Origin: CAVRUD01 sp963849635
GTDB lineage: Bacteria > Chloroflexota > Chloroflexia > Thermomicrobiales > UBA6265
Assembly (NCBI GenBank): GCA_963849635.1
Contig: CAWKIA010000037.1
Coordinates: 1 to 64,000, forward strand
Length of the DNA stretch: 64,000 bases
Direction: 5' to 3'
The notes under the pieces are model-generated. The model did no database searches. It was not told the DNA's origin and saw nothing but the letters and a program-made list of their open reading frames with translations. Below are positions 16,906-26,260 of the stretch, in pieces. Each line of letters opens with the position of its first letter. Position 1 is the first letter of the stretch. Made by a program: the position numbers and the translations under genes.

Positions 16906-18264
16906 TTACGGTGTCAGCCGGTTGATGTCTCGGGGAAAGAGCGTCACCTCGCGCACGTTCCCGGCGCCGGTGAGCTGGGCGACGAATCGTTCCAGGCCGA
17001 TCGCGAAGCCACCGTGCGGCGGCATGCCGTATCGGAACGCCTCCAGGTAAGAGGCGAACGGAGTAGAGTCCATCCCTCGCCCGGCCAGGACGGTCAGGTA
17101 GTCCTCAATGCGGTGCAACCGCTGGCCACCGGTCACGAGTTCCAGACCCCGGAAGAGCAGGTCGAACCCGCGCGAGAATCCGGGCCGCTCGGGGTCGGGA
17201 TGGGTATAGAACGGCCGCTTCACCATCGGGTAGCCGACGACGAAGAGAAAGTCCGAGTTGTGCTCGCGCTGGGCCCACGCTCCAAGCCAGCGCTCGTCAG
17301 CGGGCGACAGGTCCGGCTCTCCGCGGGGGTCGGTGTCTGTGTTGGCGGCGATCATCTCCTGGGCTTCGGCGAAGTGCACCGCCGGGATGGCCGGTGGCAT
17401 CATCGGCAAGGTGAGGTCTAGGGCGGTCAGCGCAGCCCCGGCTCGATCCTGGACAGCGGCCAGCATGCCACCGAGGACGCGGGTGAGGAGTTCCATCACC
17501 GTCGTGTGGTCAGCGATGAATCCAATTTCGGCATCGAGCGAGGTGTATTCGTTCAGATGGCGGGGAGTGTCGTGCGGCTCCGCCCGGAATACCGGGCCGA
17601 CCTCATAGACGCGCTCGAAGGCTCCAACCATCATCTGCTTGTAGAACTGCGGACTCTGGGCCAGGAACGCCGGCCGGTCGAAGTAGTTCACCGGGAAGAC
17701 GTTGGCGCCGCCCTCCGTGGCGGATCCGACCAGCTTTGGGGTCTGGATCTCGACGAATTCGAGGCTATCCAGCGTCTCGCGAAACCCAGCCACGGCCGCC
17801 GCTCCGATCCGGTGGAGATCGCGGCGGCGCGGATGGCGCAGTGCCAGCGCCGCGTGATCAAGGAGCGTACTCGGCTGAGCGGCAATCTGCGGGCGGAAGA
17901 GCTCAAGCAACGGCGTTTCCGACGCGCTGACCTGCTCGATCTGGGGTTCGCGAATCTCCACCCCGTTCGGCGCCTGGGGTTCGGCAACGGCAAGGCCAGT
18001 GACCCGAATCGCCGTCTCGGCCGGCATGCTCGCCAGGGAGGCAATCACTTCGGGCGCTTCGACGACGATCTGGGCAAGGCCCTTGGCATCGCGGAGTATG
18101 AGAAAACTACGGCCCTTGAGCGCCCGCACCCGATGAATCCAGCCGGCAACCGTGACAGATCTACCGGCGGCACCCGGCAGATCGGTTGACCACACACGGC
18201 CCGGCAATGGTTCAAACGCGCGCTCGAATGCAGGCGAGGAAACAGACGAACGGATCGCAGTCAC
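16906..18264 (-). CDS. aspS: Aspartyl-tRNA synthetase, archaeal/non-discriminating type
   Basis: Class IIb aminoacyl-tRNA synthetase of 452 residues. The N-terminal OB-fold anticodon domain reads VTVAGWIHRVRALKGRSFLI. The catalytic core has motif 2 in VFRAEPHDTPRHLNEYTSLD and motif 3 in GGFAIGLERFVAQL, and ends LFPRDINRLTP. The length and the lack of the bacterial GAD insertion place it in the short archaeal-type AspRS group; such enzymes may charge both tRNA-Asp and tRNA-Asn. AsnRS is the closest alternative. The GTG at 18264 follows GGAGGTG by six bases; a longer frame to 18366 would run through the terminator of the T-box leader and is rejected. Confidence 0.87.
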   Translation of the reverse strand: MTAIRSSVSSPAFERAFEPLPGRVWSTDLPGAAGRSVTVAGWIHRVRALKGRSFLILRDAKGLAQIVVEAPEVIASLASMPAETAIRVTGLAVAEPQAPNGVEIREPQIEQVSASETPLLELFRPQIAAQPSTLLDHAALALRHPRRRDLHRIGAAAVAGFRETLDSLEFVEIQTPKLVGSATEGGANVFPVNYFDRPAFLAQSPQFYKQMMVGAFERVYEVGPVFRAEPHDTPRHLNEYTSLDAEIGFIADHTTVMELLTRVLGGMLAAVQDRAGAALTALDLTLPMMPPAIPAVHFAEAQEMIAANTDTDPRGEPDLSPADERWLGAWAQREHNSDFLFVVGYPMVKRPFYTHPDPERPGFSRGFDLLFRGLELVTGGQRLHRIEDYLTVLAGRGMDSTPFASYLEAFRYGMPPHGGFAIGLERFVAQLTGAGNVREVTLFPRDINRLTP

Positions 18265-18296
18265 GATGACACCTCCGAGTCCCCGGCGAGGCCGGG

Positions 18297-18561
18297 AAAA
18301 ACAACTCACCCCTCTCATCGTGCGGACGAGAGGGGCGCTCGTGGTGCCACCGCAGTTTGTCACCACCGGCCCTCGGATGACTAGCTAGCCGGCGGCGACC
18401 TTGTTCGGCCCGGTAACGGCGGCAAACCGGCGGGGCTTCGGGCATGCTGCCGTTCTTCCCCACGCTCTGGAGTGTCTGGCTCGGACGCCGGGACCGCCTT
18501 CTCACCACTGGCGGCTCGCTTGACCTCGGCCTGGTCCGCGCCGTGTCTCCATCAACGCATT
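18297..18561 (-). promoter_or_regulatory. T-box riboswitch leader of aspS
   Basis: Minus-strand leader between the promoter and the aspS GTG. The conserved T-box core TGCGGTGGCACCACGAGC lies at 18337-18354. It is followed directly by a GC-rich hairpin (CCCCTCTC / GAGAGGGG, 18304-18338) and TTGTTTTT, an intrinsic terminator. The upstream part contains the Stem I-type signature GCGAGCCGCC ... GGTGAGAAGGCGG (about 18490-18520). Binding of uncharged tRNA would stabilise the antiterminator and let aspS be transcribed. The specifier codon could not be fixed by eye: GAC triplets occur in two plausible positions, which would fit tRNA-Asp. Confidence 0.85.
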
Positions 18562-18567
18562 GACCTC

Positions 18568-18596
18568 AGCATAGGGCTCCCCAAAGTGCAGGTCAA
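18568..18596 (-). promoter_or_regulatory. Promoter of the aspS T-box transcript
   Basis: On the minus strand TTGACC (18596-18591) and TATGCT (18573-18568) are separated by 17 bases, which places the start near 18561, just ahead of the T-box leader. Confidence 0.6.
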
Positions 18597-18644
18597 CCGG
18601 AATCGGCCAACACCTCCCCGCTAAAACGAGGGATCGAGGCAAAG

Positions 18645-18674
18645 TTGACAACTTCATCAAGATATCGGGATAAT
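18645..18674 (+). promoter_or_regulatory. Promoter of the M24 peptidase gene
   Basis: Consensus TTGACA (18645-18650) and GATAAT (18669-18674) with an 18-base spacer, about 50 bases ahead of the ATG at 18728. It is back-to-back with the aspS promoter. Confidence 0.6.
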
Positions 18675-18727
18675 CGGTTCGACCCGCGACGCGCAGGTCT
18701 GTTGGGTCATCTTCCGAGTGAAAATCG

Positions 18728-19969
18728 ATGGACTGGTATCAAACGAACACCGGCGACGACCGGCGGGCGCGGGCGCTGACCGCCATCCGACGAGCCGGCG
18801 TCGAAGCGTTGCTGGCACTCTCGCCGGAGAACGCCGCCTACCTTGCCGGCCGCACGTCCTACATCGCGTCGCTGTGGCGTGTGCCGGGACTGGCCGCCAC
18901 CGCGCTCGGCGCGGGCGGCAGGCTGGCGGTCGCATTGCCCGACGCCGATCTGGCCTCATTTCCCGCCACCAGCTTCGTGGCCAGATTTCCGCACCGGCTC
19001 TGGGTCGAGCACGCGGCGATCAACGATACCCCGGCGATCACCGACATCGCCGCCGCCTTCCGCCAGTTGCGCCCCGAAGGGGCCGTCGTTCGTCCCGCCC
19101 AATTCGATATGCGTGAGGTGGTGCGCAACGCCGCCGAAGCGGCCTGTGCTGTCGCGGCGGCTCCGCGCCGGATCGGCCTCGATCTCGGCACTGTCCCCTG
19201 GTCGACGGTACAGATGCTCCAGGCGGAACTACCTGGGGTCGAACTGGTCGATGCCATCGCGATCTTTGACGACCTGCGCGCGGTCAAAGATGGCGACGAG
19301 ATCGAGCATCTCCGCCGTGCGGCCAAGTTGACCACGCTCGGCATCACCGCCGCCCGGAACCGGATCGCACCCGGTCTCAGCGAAGTTGCCGTCAACGCCG
19401 CGTATCAGGTGGCAATCTGGACCGAGGCGGCCGCCAATCCGCGCTACGCGGCACTCCGGCAGGTGGAGGGCGTCGCAACCGTCGGCAATGCGCCCGGTGG
19501 CGACCGGCTGGTAGCGCAAGGAAAGACCGTCAAATTCGATATGCAGGTCGATGTCGGTGGCTACCACAGCGACATCGGCCGCACCTACGCAATCTCGCCC
19601 ACGCCGAACCAGCGTCGCATCTACTCCGCGCTGCGCGACGCGCTCCTGGCTGCCCAGGCCCGTGTCGCTCCTGGTACCACGTTTGCGGAGATCCACGCGG
19701 AGGGCACGCGGCGGATGCATGCGGCCGGGTTCGATACGTACAGTCGTGGGCACCTTGGCCACAGCGTCGGTCTAGGGCACAACTACGAAGAGCCGCCCTT
19801 TATCGCCCCTGACGAGCATCGCCCACTCGTACCAGGGATGGTCCTCAGCCTGGAACTTCCGCTCTATGTCCACGGCCTGGGCCACTTTCAGCTCGAGCGG
19901 ATGGTCCTGGTGACCGAGTCTGGGCACGACGTCCTTGACGATTTGCCGTTCGAATTCGAGCTTGTTTGA
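18728..19969 (+). CDS. M24-family Xaa-Pro aminopeptidase-like metallopeptidase
   Basis: 413 residues with a creatinase-type N-terminal domain and a pita-bread C-terminal domain. The dimetal ligands are visible: KFDMQVDVGGYHSDIGRT (two Asp), GHSVGLGHNYEEP (His), MVLSLELPLY (Glu) and HFQLERMVLV (Glu). Members cleave X-Pro peptides or act as prolidases. It is followed by a peptide-type ABC importer, so use of imported proline-containing peptides is a reasonable inference. Confidence 0.85.
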   Translation: MDWYQTNTGDDRRARALTAIRRAGVEALLALSPENAAYLAGRTSYIASLWRVPGLAATALGAGGRLAVALPDADLASFPATSFVARFPHRLWVEHAAINDTPAITDIAAAFRQLRPEGAVVRPAQFDMREVVRNAAEAACAVAAAPRRIGLDLGTVPWSTVQMLQAELPGVELVDAIAIFDDLRAVKDGDEIEHLRRAAKLTTLGITAARNRIAPGLSEVAVNAAYQVAIWTEAAANPRYAALRQVEGVATVGNAPGGDRLVAQGKTVKFDMQVDVGGYHSDIGRTYAISPTPNQRRIYSALRDALLAAQARVAPGTTFAEIHAEGTRRMHAAGFDTYSRGHLGHSVGLGHNYEEPPFIAPDEHRPLVPGMVLSLELPLYVHGLGHFQLERMVLVTESGHDVLDDLPFEFELV

Positions 19970-20056
19970 TTCGGGCTTGCTTCGCGTTCTATTCACACGT
20001 CGTCCCAATCTATACGGAATCATGCTCCGCGATTGGGTGCAATCTGGAGGGTATCG

Positions 20057-21706
20057 ATGTCTCGCTTTGCTCCATCTTCTTCGCTCGACGCGGAACGCTT
20101 GATCTCCGACCTCAAATCGGCCCGCCTCTCTCGCCGCGGTTTCGTTTCCGGTGCTGCCGGCCTCGGGATCGCCGCGCCACTGGCGGGGGCGATGTACGCC
20201 GCCGGCCTCCAGAACGCCGGCGCGGTCTTACTCCAGGACGACGGAAAGACGCTCGTGATCGCGATTGCCCAATCGACGGTCCAGCTCGATCCCGCCATCG
20301 CCGGCTCGAACGGCTACGGCGACATCATCCCGATCCACGACAACCTGACCGAGGGGCTGACACGCTTCAAGCCCGGCTCGATTGAGATCGAAGGGGCACT
20401 GGCCGAAAGCTGGATCGCCTCCGACGATCTCCTATCGTATGTGTTCACCCTCCGGCCGGGTGTGACCTTCCATGACGGCACGCCGGTGGACGCCGCCGCG
20501 ATCGAGACCAACGTCTTGCGCCAGCTCGATCCCGAGCACCCGCTGCACACCGACAACATGGTCTACACCGGCATCCTCTACGCGGATGTCGAATCCGTCG
20601 CGGTGACAGGTGACATGGAGATCACCTTCACGATGTCGGCGCCGACCACGCTCCTGCCAGGCAACCTCGCCATCTTTGCCGGTGGGATCGTCAGCCCAAC
20701 CGCACTGGAATCGCTCGGCGCCGATTTCGGCCAGCAGGTGGTCGGCAGCGGTCCGTACGTGTTCGAATCGTTCACCCGGGACGTGGAGCTGGTGCTCGTC
20801 GCCAATGAGTCCTATTGGGGTGGGCGGCCCGCCCTCGACCGGATAGTCTTCCGCACCATCTCCGATGACACGGTCCGCTTCACCGAGCTCTCCACCGGCG
20901 GGATCGACGTCGCCAACCAGATCGACTTCAAGGATGTCGACCGGCTGGAAGGCGACAGCAATCTGCAGGCGATCTCTGGCAACTTCCTCAATATGCAGTA
21001 CATCGGCTTCAACATGTCGCTGGCGCCGTTCGACAACCTGGCGGTCCGCCAGGCAGTCCAGCACGCGATCAACAAGCAGAACATTTCCGATGCCATCTTC
21101 TACGGCAACTACACGCTCGGCGCGGGCCCTGTTGCGCCGGGTCTGCCCGGTTATGACGAGACCCTGGCAGAGATCTACCCGTATGACCCCGACCGCGCTA
21201 AGCAACTACTCACTGACGCTGGTATTGACGGCCTTGAGGTCGAGTTGCGCAACAGAGCAAACTCCTTCTGGCCGCTGATCGGCCAACTCATCCAGGCCGA
21301 CCTCGCCGAGATCGGCATCACCGTCAATCTCCAGGCATTGGAGGACGCCGAGTTCTACTCCGGCCTGAATGACAACTCGACGGCGTTCTTCGTGAACGAC
21401 TGGACCTGGGACAACGGCGATCCCGACAACGTGATGTTCTCGCTCTTCTCCGCCCCGGCCGCCTTCGACCGGTTCGGCTTCAAGGATCCCGAGGTCGATG
21501 CGCTCAACGCCCAGGCTAAAGCCGAAACTGACCAGAATGTTCGCGCCGATCTCTACATCCAGGCACAACGACTGGTTCTGGAGAACTCGGTGCAGGTCGT
21601 CCTTGGGTATCCTGCCCGTATCATCGGCGCGCAAGCCGGCATCCAGGGGCTGGCGATCTCCCCCATCGGGAGCATCCCGCTGCGAACCGTAGCGATAGGC
21701 GAGTAG
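20057..21706 (+). CDS. ABC transporter substrate-binding protein, family 5 (peptide/nickel type)
   Basis: 549 residues exported by the Tat route: SRRGFVSGAAGLGIAAPLAG has the twin arginine and a hydrophobic core. The mature part is a family-5 solute-binding protein: LDPAIAGSNGYGDIIPIHDN, LAESWIASDDLLSYVFTLRP, GVTFHDGTPVDAAAI, VRQAVQHAINKQNI and AEIGITVNLQ. The ATG at 20057 follows CTGGAGGG. The ligand is probably an oligopeptide, but nickel, heme or glycosides also occur in this family. It lies before the two permease genes, separated from them by a repeat; no ATPase gene is present nearby. Confidence 0.9.
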   Translation: MSRFAPSSSLDAERLISDLKSARLSRRGFVSGAAGLGIAAPLAGAMYAAGLQNAGAVLLQDDGKTLVIAIAQSTVQLDPAIAGSNGYGDIIPIHDNLTEGLTRFKPGSIEIEGALAESWIASDDLLSYVFTLRPGVTFHDGTPVDAAAIETNVLRQLDPEHPLHTDNMVYTGILYADVESVAVTGDMEITFTMSAPTTLLPGNLAIFAGGIVSPTALESLGADFGQQVVGSGPYVFESFTRDVELVLVANESYWGGRPALDRIVFRTISDDTVRFTELSTGGIDVANQIDFKDVDRLEGDSNLQAISGNFLNMQYIGFNMSLAPFDNLAVRQAVQHAINKQNISDAIFYGNYTLGAGPVAPGLPGYDETLAEIYPYDPDRAKQLLTDAGIDGLEVELRNRANSFWPLIGQLIQADLAEIGITVNLQALEDAEFYSGLNDNSTAFFVNDWTWDNGDPDNVMFSLFSAPAAFDRFGFKDPEVDALNAQAKAETDQNVRADLYIQAQRLVLENSVQVVLGYPARIIGAQAGIQGLAISPIGSIPLRTVAIGE

Positions 21707-21719
21707 ACCGAATCGAAAC

Positions 21720-21841
21720 GTCATCCTGAGCCTGCGAAGGATCTTGGCGCTTTAGCGCCTTCGTGCTCGTTCCAGACCGGATTGTGTCGGTCGGCGACAA
21801 AGGCCGTAAACGGCCAAGATCCTTCGCAAGCTCAGGATGAC
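21720..21841. repeat. Dispersed palindromic repeat family B, copy 1
   Basis: 122 bp bounded by inverted GTCATCCTGAG / CTCAGGATGAC ends, continuing inward as GCGAAGGATCTTGGC and its complement. A second copy in inverted orientation lies at 32946-33066. It sits between the binding-protein and permease genes. Confidence 0.8.
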
Positions 21842-21929
21842 GGTGGGGGAGCGACCGTCGCTTCCCTTCGTTGGCTTCATTCCCGTCTATCCGCATTCCC
21901 GCCTTCCCGTCCTCCCCTCTTGGATCGAT

Positions 21930-22934
21930 ATGGCCCGGTACATCCTCCGCCGTCTTGTTCTGGCAGTCCCACTCCTCCTGGCGATCTCGCTGGTCGTCTT
22001 CCTCATGCTGCGCACGGCCGGAGGCGATCCGGCCGAGGTCCGCCTGGGCCAGCGGGCCGATGCCGAGTCGCTCGCCCAGGTGCGCGAGGAACTCGGCCTG
22101 GACCGGCCACTGGCGATCCAGTACCTCGACTTCCTCAAAGGCGCCCTCCAGGGCGATCTTGGCCGGTCGTATCGCTCAAACGTGGAAGTCACCGACGAGA
22201 TCTGGCAGCGGTTTCCCGCCACCGTCGAGCTAGCGGTGGCGGCCATGGCCATCGCGACGGTCATCGGCGTCGCCGCCGGGATTGTCGCCGCCCGGAATCG
22301 GCACGGCTTTTTCGACTACTCCAGCACCACCGGCGCCCTGATCGGCGTCTCGATCCCGACGTTCTGGCTGGGCATTTTGCTCATCGTCGTCTTCGGGCTG
22401 TGGCTGGAATGGCTGCCGATTTCCGGCCGGGTTGATCCCCGCCTGGGCACTGATCCTTCAGCGTCGTTCCTGATCGTCCGCTCCTACCTGAGTGGCGACT
22501 TTTCCGCCGGCAACGACGCGCTCAAGCATCTGATCCTGCCCGCGGTGACCCTGGCCGCCTGGCCCGCCGCGATCACCGCGCGGATGACGCGAGCATCGCT
22601 CCTGGAAGCGTTGGACCAGGACTATGTGCGCACCGCCAGGGCAAAGGGGTTGCCTGATGGGATCATCGTCCGGCGGCACGCCCTCAGCAACGCGGTCATC
22701 CCGATCATCACCGTATTGGGCCTAGAGTTTGGGTCGCTACTGGGCGGAGCGGTGGTGACGGAGACGGTCTTCTCCTGGCCCGGCATCGGTGGCCTGACCG
22801 TGGCCGCGATCAACGCCCGCGACTATCAGGTCGTCCAGGGCGTTGTCCTGCTTCTGGGCGCGATCTTCATCCTGCTCAACCTGCTCGTCGACCTCGCCTA
22901 CGCGGCCCTCGATCCGCGCATCAGGTACAGCTAG
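21930..22934 (+). CDS. Peptide/nickel ABC transporter permease (DppB/OppB family)
   Basis: 334 residues starting MARYILRRLVLAVPLLLAIS, the standard DppB opening, with six predicted membrane segments. The cytoplasmic EAA loop is visible (RASLLEALDQDYVRTARAKG, then LPDGIIVRRHALSNAVIP). The ATG at 21930 has only a weak ribosome site (TTGGAT). The stop overlaps the GTG of the next permease by one base, so the two are coupled. It would form the transmembrane pore of the importer with the next gene. Confidence 0.9.
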   Translation: MARYILRRLVLAVPLLLAISLVVFLMLRTAGGDPAEVRLGQRADAESLAQVREELGLDRPLAIQYLDFLKGALQGDLGRSYRSNVEVTDEIWQRFPATVELAVAAMAIATVIGVAAGIVAARNRHGFFDYSSTTGALIGVSIPTFWLGILLIVVFGLWLEWLPISGRVDPRLGTDPSASFLIVRSYLSGDFSAGNDALKHLILPAVTLAAWPAAITARMTRASLLEALDQDYVRTARAKGLPDGIIVRRHALSNAVIPIITVLGLEFGSLLGGAVVTETVFSWPGIGGLTVAAINARDYQVVQGVVLLLGAIFILLNLLVDLAYAALDPRIRYS

Positions 22935-23846
22935 TGAGTGCCGCCGGCGGGACCTCTACCCTGCTTACCCGGACGCGCGGGAGCGAGGATCAGCCGCACC
23001 TCTCGGCCACCCTGCCCAAGTGGCGCCGGCGAGGTGTGCTCCGGCGGATGGCGGCGAACCGCGGCGCGCTCGTCGGCATGATCCTCCTGGCACTGCTTCT
23101 CCTCGGCGCGCTCATCGGTCCACTCTTCACCGATGACCCCAATGCCCAGGATGTCCGAGTGCGCATGACGGAGCCCAACGCAACCTACTGGTTCGGAACG
23201 GACGAATTGGGCCGGGATATCTTCTCGCGGGTCATCAACGGTGCCAGGATCTCCCTGCTGGCCGGAGCCGTTTCAGTGGCGATCGGCCTGAGCCTGGGCA
23301 CGCTCGTCGGCGCCATCGCGGGTTATGTCGAGCGGTGGCCCGGGTCGCTGCTGATGGCCGGAGTCGATCTCCTCTTGGCCCTCCCCTCCATCTTGCTCGC
23401 GATCACGATCACGGCCAGGATCGGGGCGGGGCTGACGGCGGCGATGATCGCGGCGGGGTTTGTCGGACTGCCCGCCTACGCCCGCCTGGCCCGAGGGTTC
23501 GACCCTGTCGGCCAAGCGGCGCGAGTTTGTCGATGCGGCCAGGGCAAGCGGCGCCTCCACTCCCTGGATCATCCGGCGCCACATCCTCCCCAACATCGTC
23601 GGCCCGCTCATCGTCCAGGCCACGATCGGGATCGGCAATGCCATTCTCCTCGTGGCGGCCCTGGGCTTTCTCGGACTGGGCGCACAGGCTCCAACCGCCG
23701 AATGGGGCCGCCTCCTCGCGGACGCCCAGCGCCTTGTCCTCGACGCGCCGTACACCGGCCTCTTCCCCGGGCTCGCCCTCTCGCTGACGATCCTGGCATT
23801 CAACCTTGCCGGGGACGGCCTGCGCGAGGCGATCGCGAGAGGCTAA
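22934..23846 (+). CDS. Peptide/nickel ABC transporter permease (DppC/OppC family, one frameshift)
   Basis: Partner permease. The N-terminal part has KWRRRGVLRRMAANRGALVG, the OppC_N helix and YWFGTDELGRDIFSRVINGA. After LPAYARLARG near 23500 the frame is lost. One surplus T in CGAGGGTTCG explains it, because the other frame resumes with STLSAKRREFVDAARASGAS (the EAA loop), IIRRHILPNIVGPLIVQATI and the ending GDGLREAIARG. Corrected length is about 303 residues. No ATPase gene follows; the ATP-binding subunits must be encoded elsewhere. Confidence 0.88.
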
Positions 23847-23902
23847 GGTACGAACAACAATCGATCGCTCTTCCCGTCGCATAGCTTGCTGGAGAGACGC
23901 CA

Positions 23903-24835
23903 ATGACGCCTCGGATCGTGCCGATCACCTGCCCCTATCCGGGAACCTACGTCCAGGCGTACTACGTCGATGCCGAGCGACCCGCCTTGATCGACACCGG
24001 AGGCTCGGCCCATCCCCGCGCTGAAATCGCTGCGGCGCTCGCTCAAGAGGGCACCAGTCTCGATCGCATCGACGTGATCATCAACACTCACGGCCACTGG
24101 GACCACGCCGGTGGCAACGCCGGCGTCCAGGAGGCCGGGGGCGCCAGGACCTGGATCCACCAGGAAGGGGTCAAATACCTGGAGAGCAACGACCCGCACG
24201 TCGAGGGCTACGCGACGATGCAGGCGCGCCTGCTCTTTCCGATCACGCCCGGGCAGGCAGCGGCCTCATTCTCCGACCTCTTCCTGCCCTCTGCACCGCC
24301 GGAGCGAACGATCGCGGACGGCGATGTGCTCGATCTCGGTGGCGTCCGTCTGACGGCGATTCACGCCCCTGGCCACAGCGAGGACCTGGTCGCCCTGTTC
24401 TGGGAGGACGAAGGGGTGCTCATTCTGGCCGACGCGGCCCAGGGGACGGGTTCGCGGCCGGGCGGCTGCCCGCTCTACTTCACCTCTTGCTCCGCTGCTC
24501 GGGCCAGCATCAAGAAGCTGATGGAGATACCCTTCCAGACCCTTCATACCGGCCACCCCTTCGGACGCCTCTCGACCGACGAGCGAACGACGACCTACGA
24601 CAACGCTGCAGGGAAGGCGTTTTTGGCCGAATCCCTGGAAGCGATCGACCTGCTCGAAGGCGCCCTGGTCGAGACGATCGGTGATCAGCCGGATTTGCCG
24701 TTCCCCGCGATTGTCTCCGCGACTATCGACCGGGTTCGCAAGGGCGGCAGGTGGTCACCTGTCGACGATCCCGGTCTGGGTGTGCCAATGGGCGCGGCTG
24801 TCACGCTCGACACACTGCGGCGGGAACTGCCGTAG
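23903..24835 (+). CDS. Metallo-beta-lactamase-fold hydrolase
   Basis: 310 residues with the dizinc motif THGHWDHAGG, then IHAPGHSEDL (His) and LILADAAQGTGS (Asp). This is a full beta-lactamase-like fold with a C-terminal helical extension of about 80 residues (TTYDNAAGKAFLAESLEAI). The family includes glyoxalase II, lactonases and thioesterases; the substrate cannot be told. A pair of cysteines (GGCPLYFTSCSAA) near the metal site is unusual. It follows the permeases by 57 bases and may share their transcript. Confidence 0.8.
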   Translation: MTPRIVPITCPYPGTYVQAYYVDAERPALIDTGGSAHPRAEIAAALAQEGTSLDRIDVIINTHGHWDHAGGNAGVQEAGGARTWIHQEGVKYLESNDPHVEGYATMQARLLFPITPGQAAASFSDLFLPSAPPERTIADGDVLDLGGVRLTAIHAPGHSEDLVALFWEDEGVLILADAAQGTGSRPGGCPLYFTSCSAARASIKKLMEIPFQTLHTGHPFGRLSTDERTTTYDNAAGKAFLAESLEAIDLLEGALVETIGDQPDLPFPAIVSATIDRVRKGGRWSPVDDPGLGVPMGAAVTLDTLRRELP

Positions 24836-24953
24836 CTGATTGGTACTCCTTGGAGCGCGGAAACTGGATCTAGCGACTATGCCAGGTTCGCGTAGGTTGG
24901 CGGTGGGCAGCACGGGCTGACCGCTCCTTCGCCGACATCAAGGACCTGGCATC

Positions 24954-25451
24954 GTGGCAGACACCACCTCCGGCCATCACGGCTTCGACTTTCTGTTTGG
25001 CGCCTGGCAGATAGCTAACCGGCGGTTGACCTCCCGCCTGACCGGTTCGATCGATTGGGAGGAGTTCCCGGCAACCGGCGCCTGCCGCCCCATCCTGGGT
25101 GGGATCGGCAACGTCGACAGCTTCAGCGCGCGCCGCGACGGCCGCGACTTCGAAGGGGGTTCGTACCGGCTCTACAACGCCGCGGCGGACGAATGGAGCA
25201 TCTACTGGGCCGACAACGTCACCGCGACGCTCCAGCCTCCGGTGACAGGTCGCTTCCAAAACGGCGTGGGCGAATTCTTCGGCCGGGATGCGCACGAAGG
25301 GAAGCCGGTCCTGGTCCGGTTCCGCTGGACGGAGATCACATCCGATTCGGCACGCTGGGAGCAGGCATTCTCAGCCGACGACGGTACGACCTGGGAGATC
25401 AATTGGATCATGACATTCAGCCGGACCGGCTCGGCGGAGGACGCACGATGA
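24954..25451 (+). CDS. Conserved hypothetical protein, DUF1579-like
   Basis: 165 residues, GTG start. The pattern FDFLFGAWQIANRRLTSRL, EEFPATGACRPILGGIGNVD, a run of Trp/Tyr strands (WSIYWADNV), VGEFFGRDAHEGKPVLVRF and WEQAFSADDGTTWEINWIM is that of DUF1579-type beta-barrel proteins, whose function is unknown. The stop overlaps the next gene as ATGA, so the two are coupled. Confidence 0.65.
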   Translation: MADTTSGHHGFDFLFGAWQIANRRLTSRLTGSIDWEEFPATGACRPILGGIGNVDSFSARRDGRDFEGGSYRLYNAAADEWSIYWADNVTATLQPPVTGRFQNGVGEFFGRDAHEGKPVLVRFRWTEITSDSARWEQAFSADDGTTWEINWIMTFSRTGSAEDAR

Positions 25452-26160
25452 CCTTTGCCCACCCGATTGTCGAACTCCGCCAGTACACCCTGCTTCCCGG
25501 CCAGCGCGAAGTCCTGATCGCGCTGTTCGACCGCGAGTTCGTCACCGGCCAGGAAGCGGACGGGATGGCGATCATCGGCCAGTTCCGCGATCTGGACCGG
25601 GAGGACAGGTTTGTCTGGATGCGTGGCTTCCCCGACATGCCCTCGCGTCTGGCCTCGCTAACCGCGTTCTACAGCGGTAAGTGCTGGAAGGCACATAGCG
25701 CCGCAGCCAACGCGACCATGCTTGATGTCTCTGACGTCCTCCTCCTCCACCCCGTTGGGTCGATCGACGCGCCCGCCACATCAGTCGAATTCTTCCGGAT
25801 CGGGGTTGCTCGTGGCGACCATCGTGGGCCTCAACGATTCCGGGATCCAGGAGTTCCCCTCCGCCTTTGCCCGGTCGGCGATTCCGGTCCTGACGAAGCA
25901 CGGCGCAGAGATCGTCGCCACCTACGAAACGGACACCAGCCCGAACGACTTCCCGGGCCTGCCCGTTCGGGAAGGCGAGCGGGTCTTCGTCTGGCTCTCC
26001 CGTTTCGCCAGCACAGGTGCCCATGAGGAGTGCGACCGCTCCATCGCCGCTTCGGACGAGTGGCTTACGACGGTGCAGCCACTATTCGACCGGTATACAT
26101 CAGATGCGCCCGTGGTCTTGCGCCTCGAAGGCGACCCCTGGATCGCGGTATCAACCGTAA
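25448..26160 (+). CDS. NIPSNAP-family protein (two frameshifts)
   Basis: It begins VELRQYTLLPGQREVLIALF and continues GQFRDLDREDRFVWMRGFPD and LTAFYSGKCWKAHSAAANAT, a NIPSNAP (ferredoxin-like dimeric alpha/beta barrel) half. The second half is in another frame after a GGGG run near 25800 (LLVATIVGLNDSGIQEFPSA, then EGERVFVWLSRFASTGAHEE). A further shift near 26133 gives LRLEATPGSRYQP and the stop at 26158-26160, matching where the family normally ends. NIPSNAP proteins have no settled biochemical role in bacteria. The shifts look like homopolymer sequencing errors. Confidence 0.7.
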
Positions 26161-26260
26161 CGCTTGGTGCGATCCGAAACAGTGGTCCCCGCGAAAGAGC
26201 CTCGGAGAGACTGATCTGTTCAGCCCGCTCCGTCAGCGCCGGGCACCGTCAACACGCGGA

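Noticed and set aside
18265..18366. N-terminal extension of AspRS to a start at 18366
   Set aside because: This stretch is the T-box core and terminator; a GTG with a strong ribosome site lies at 18264.
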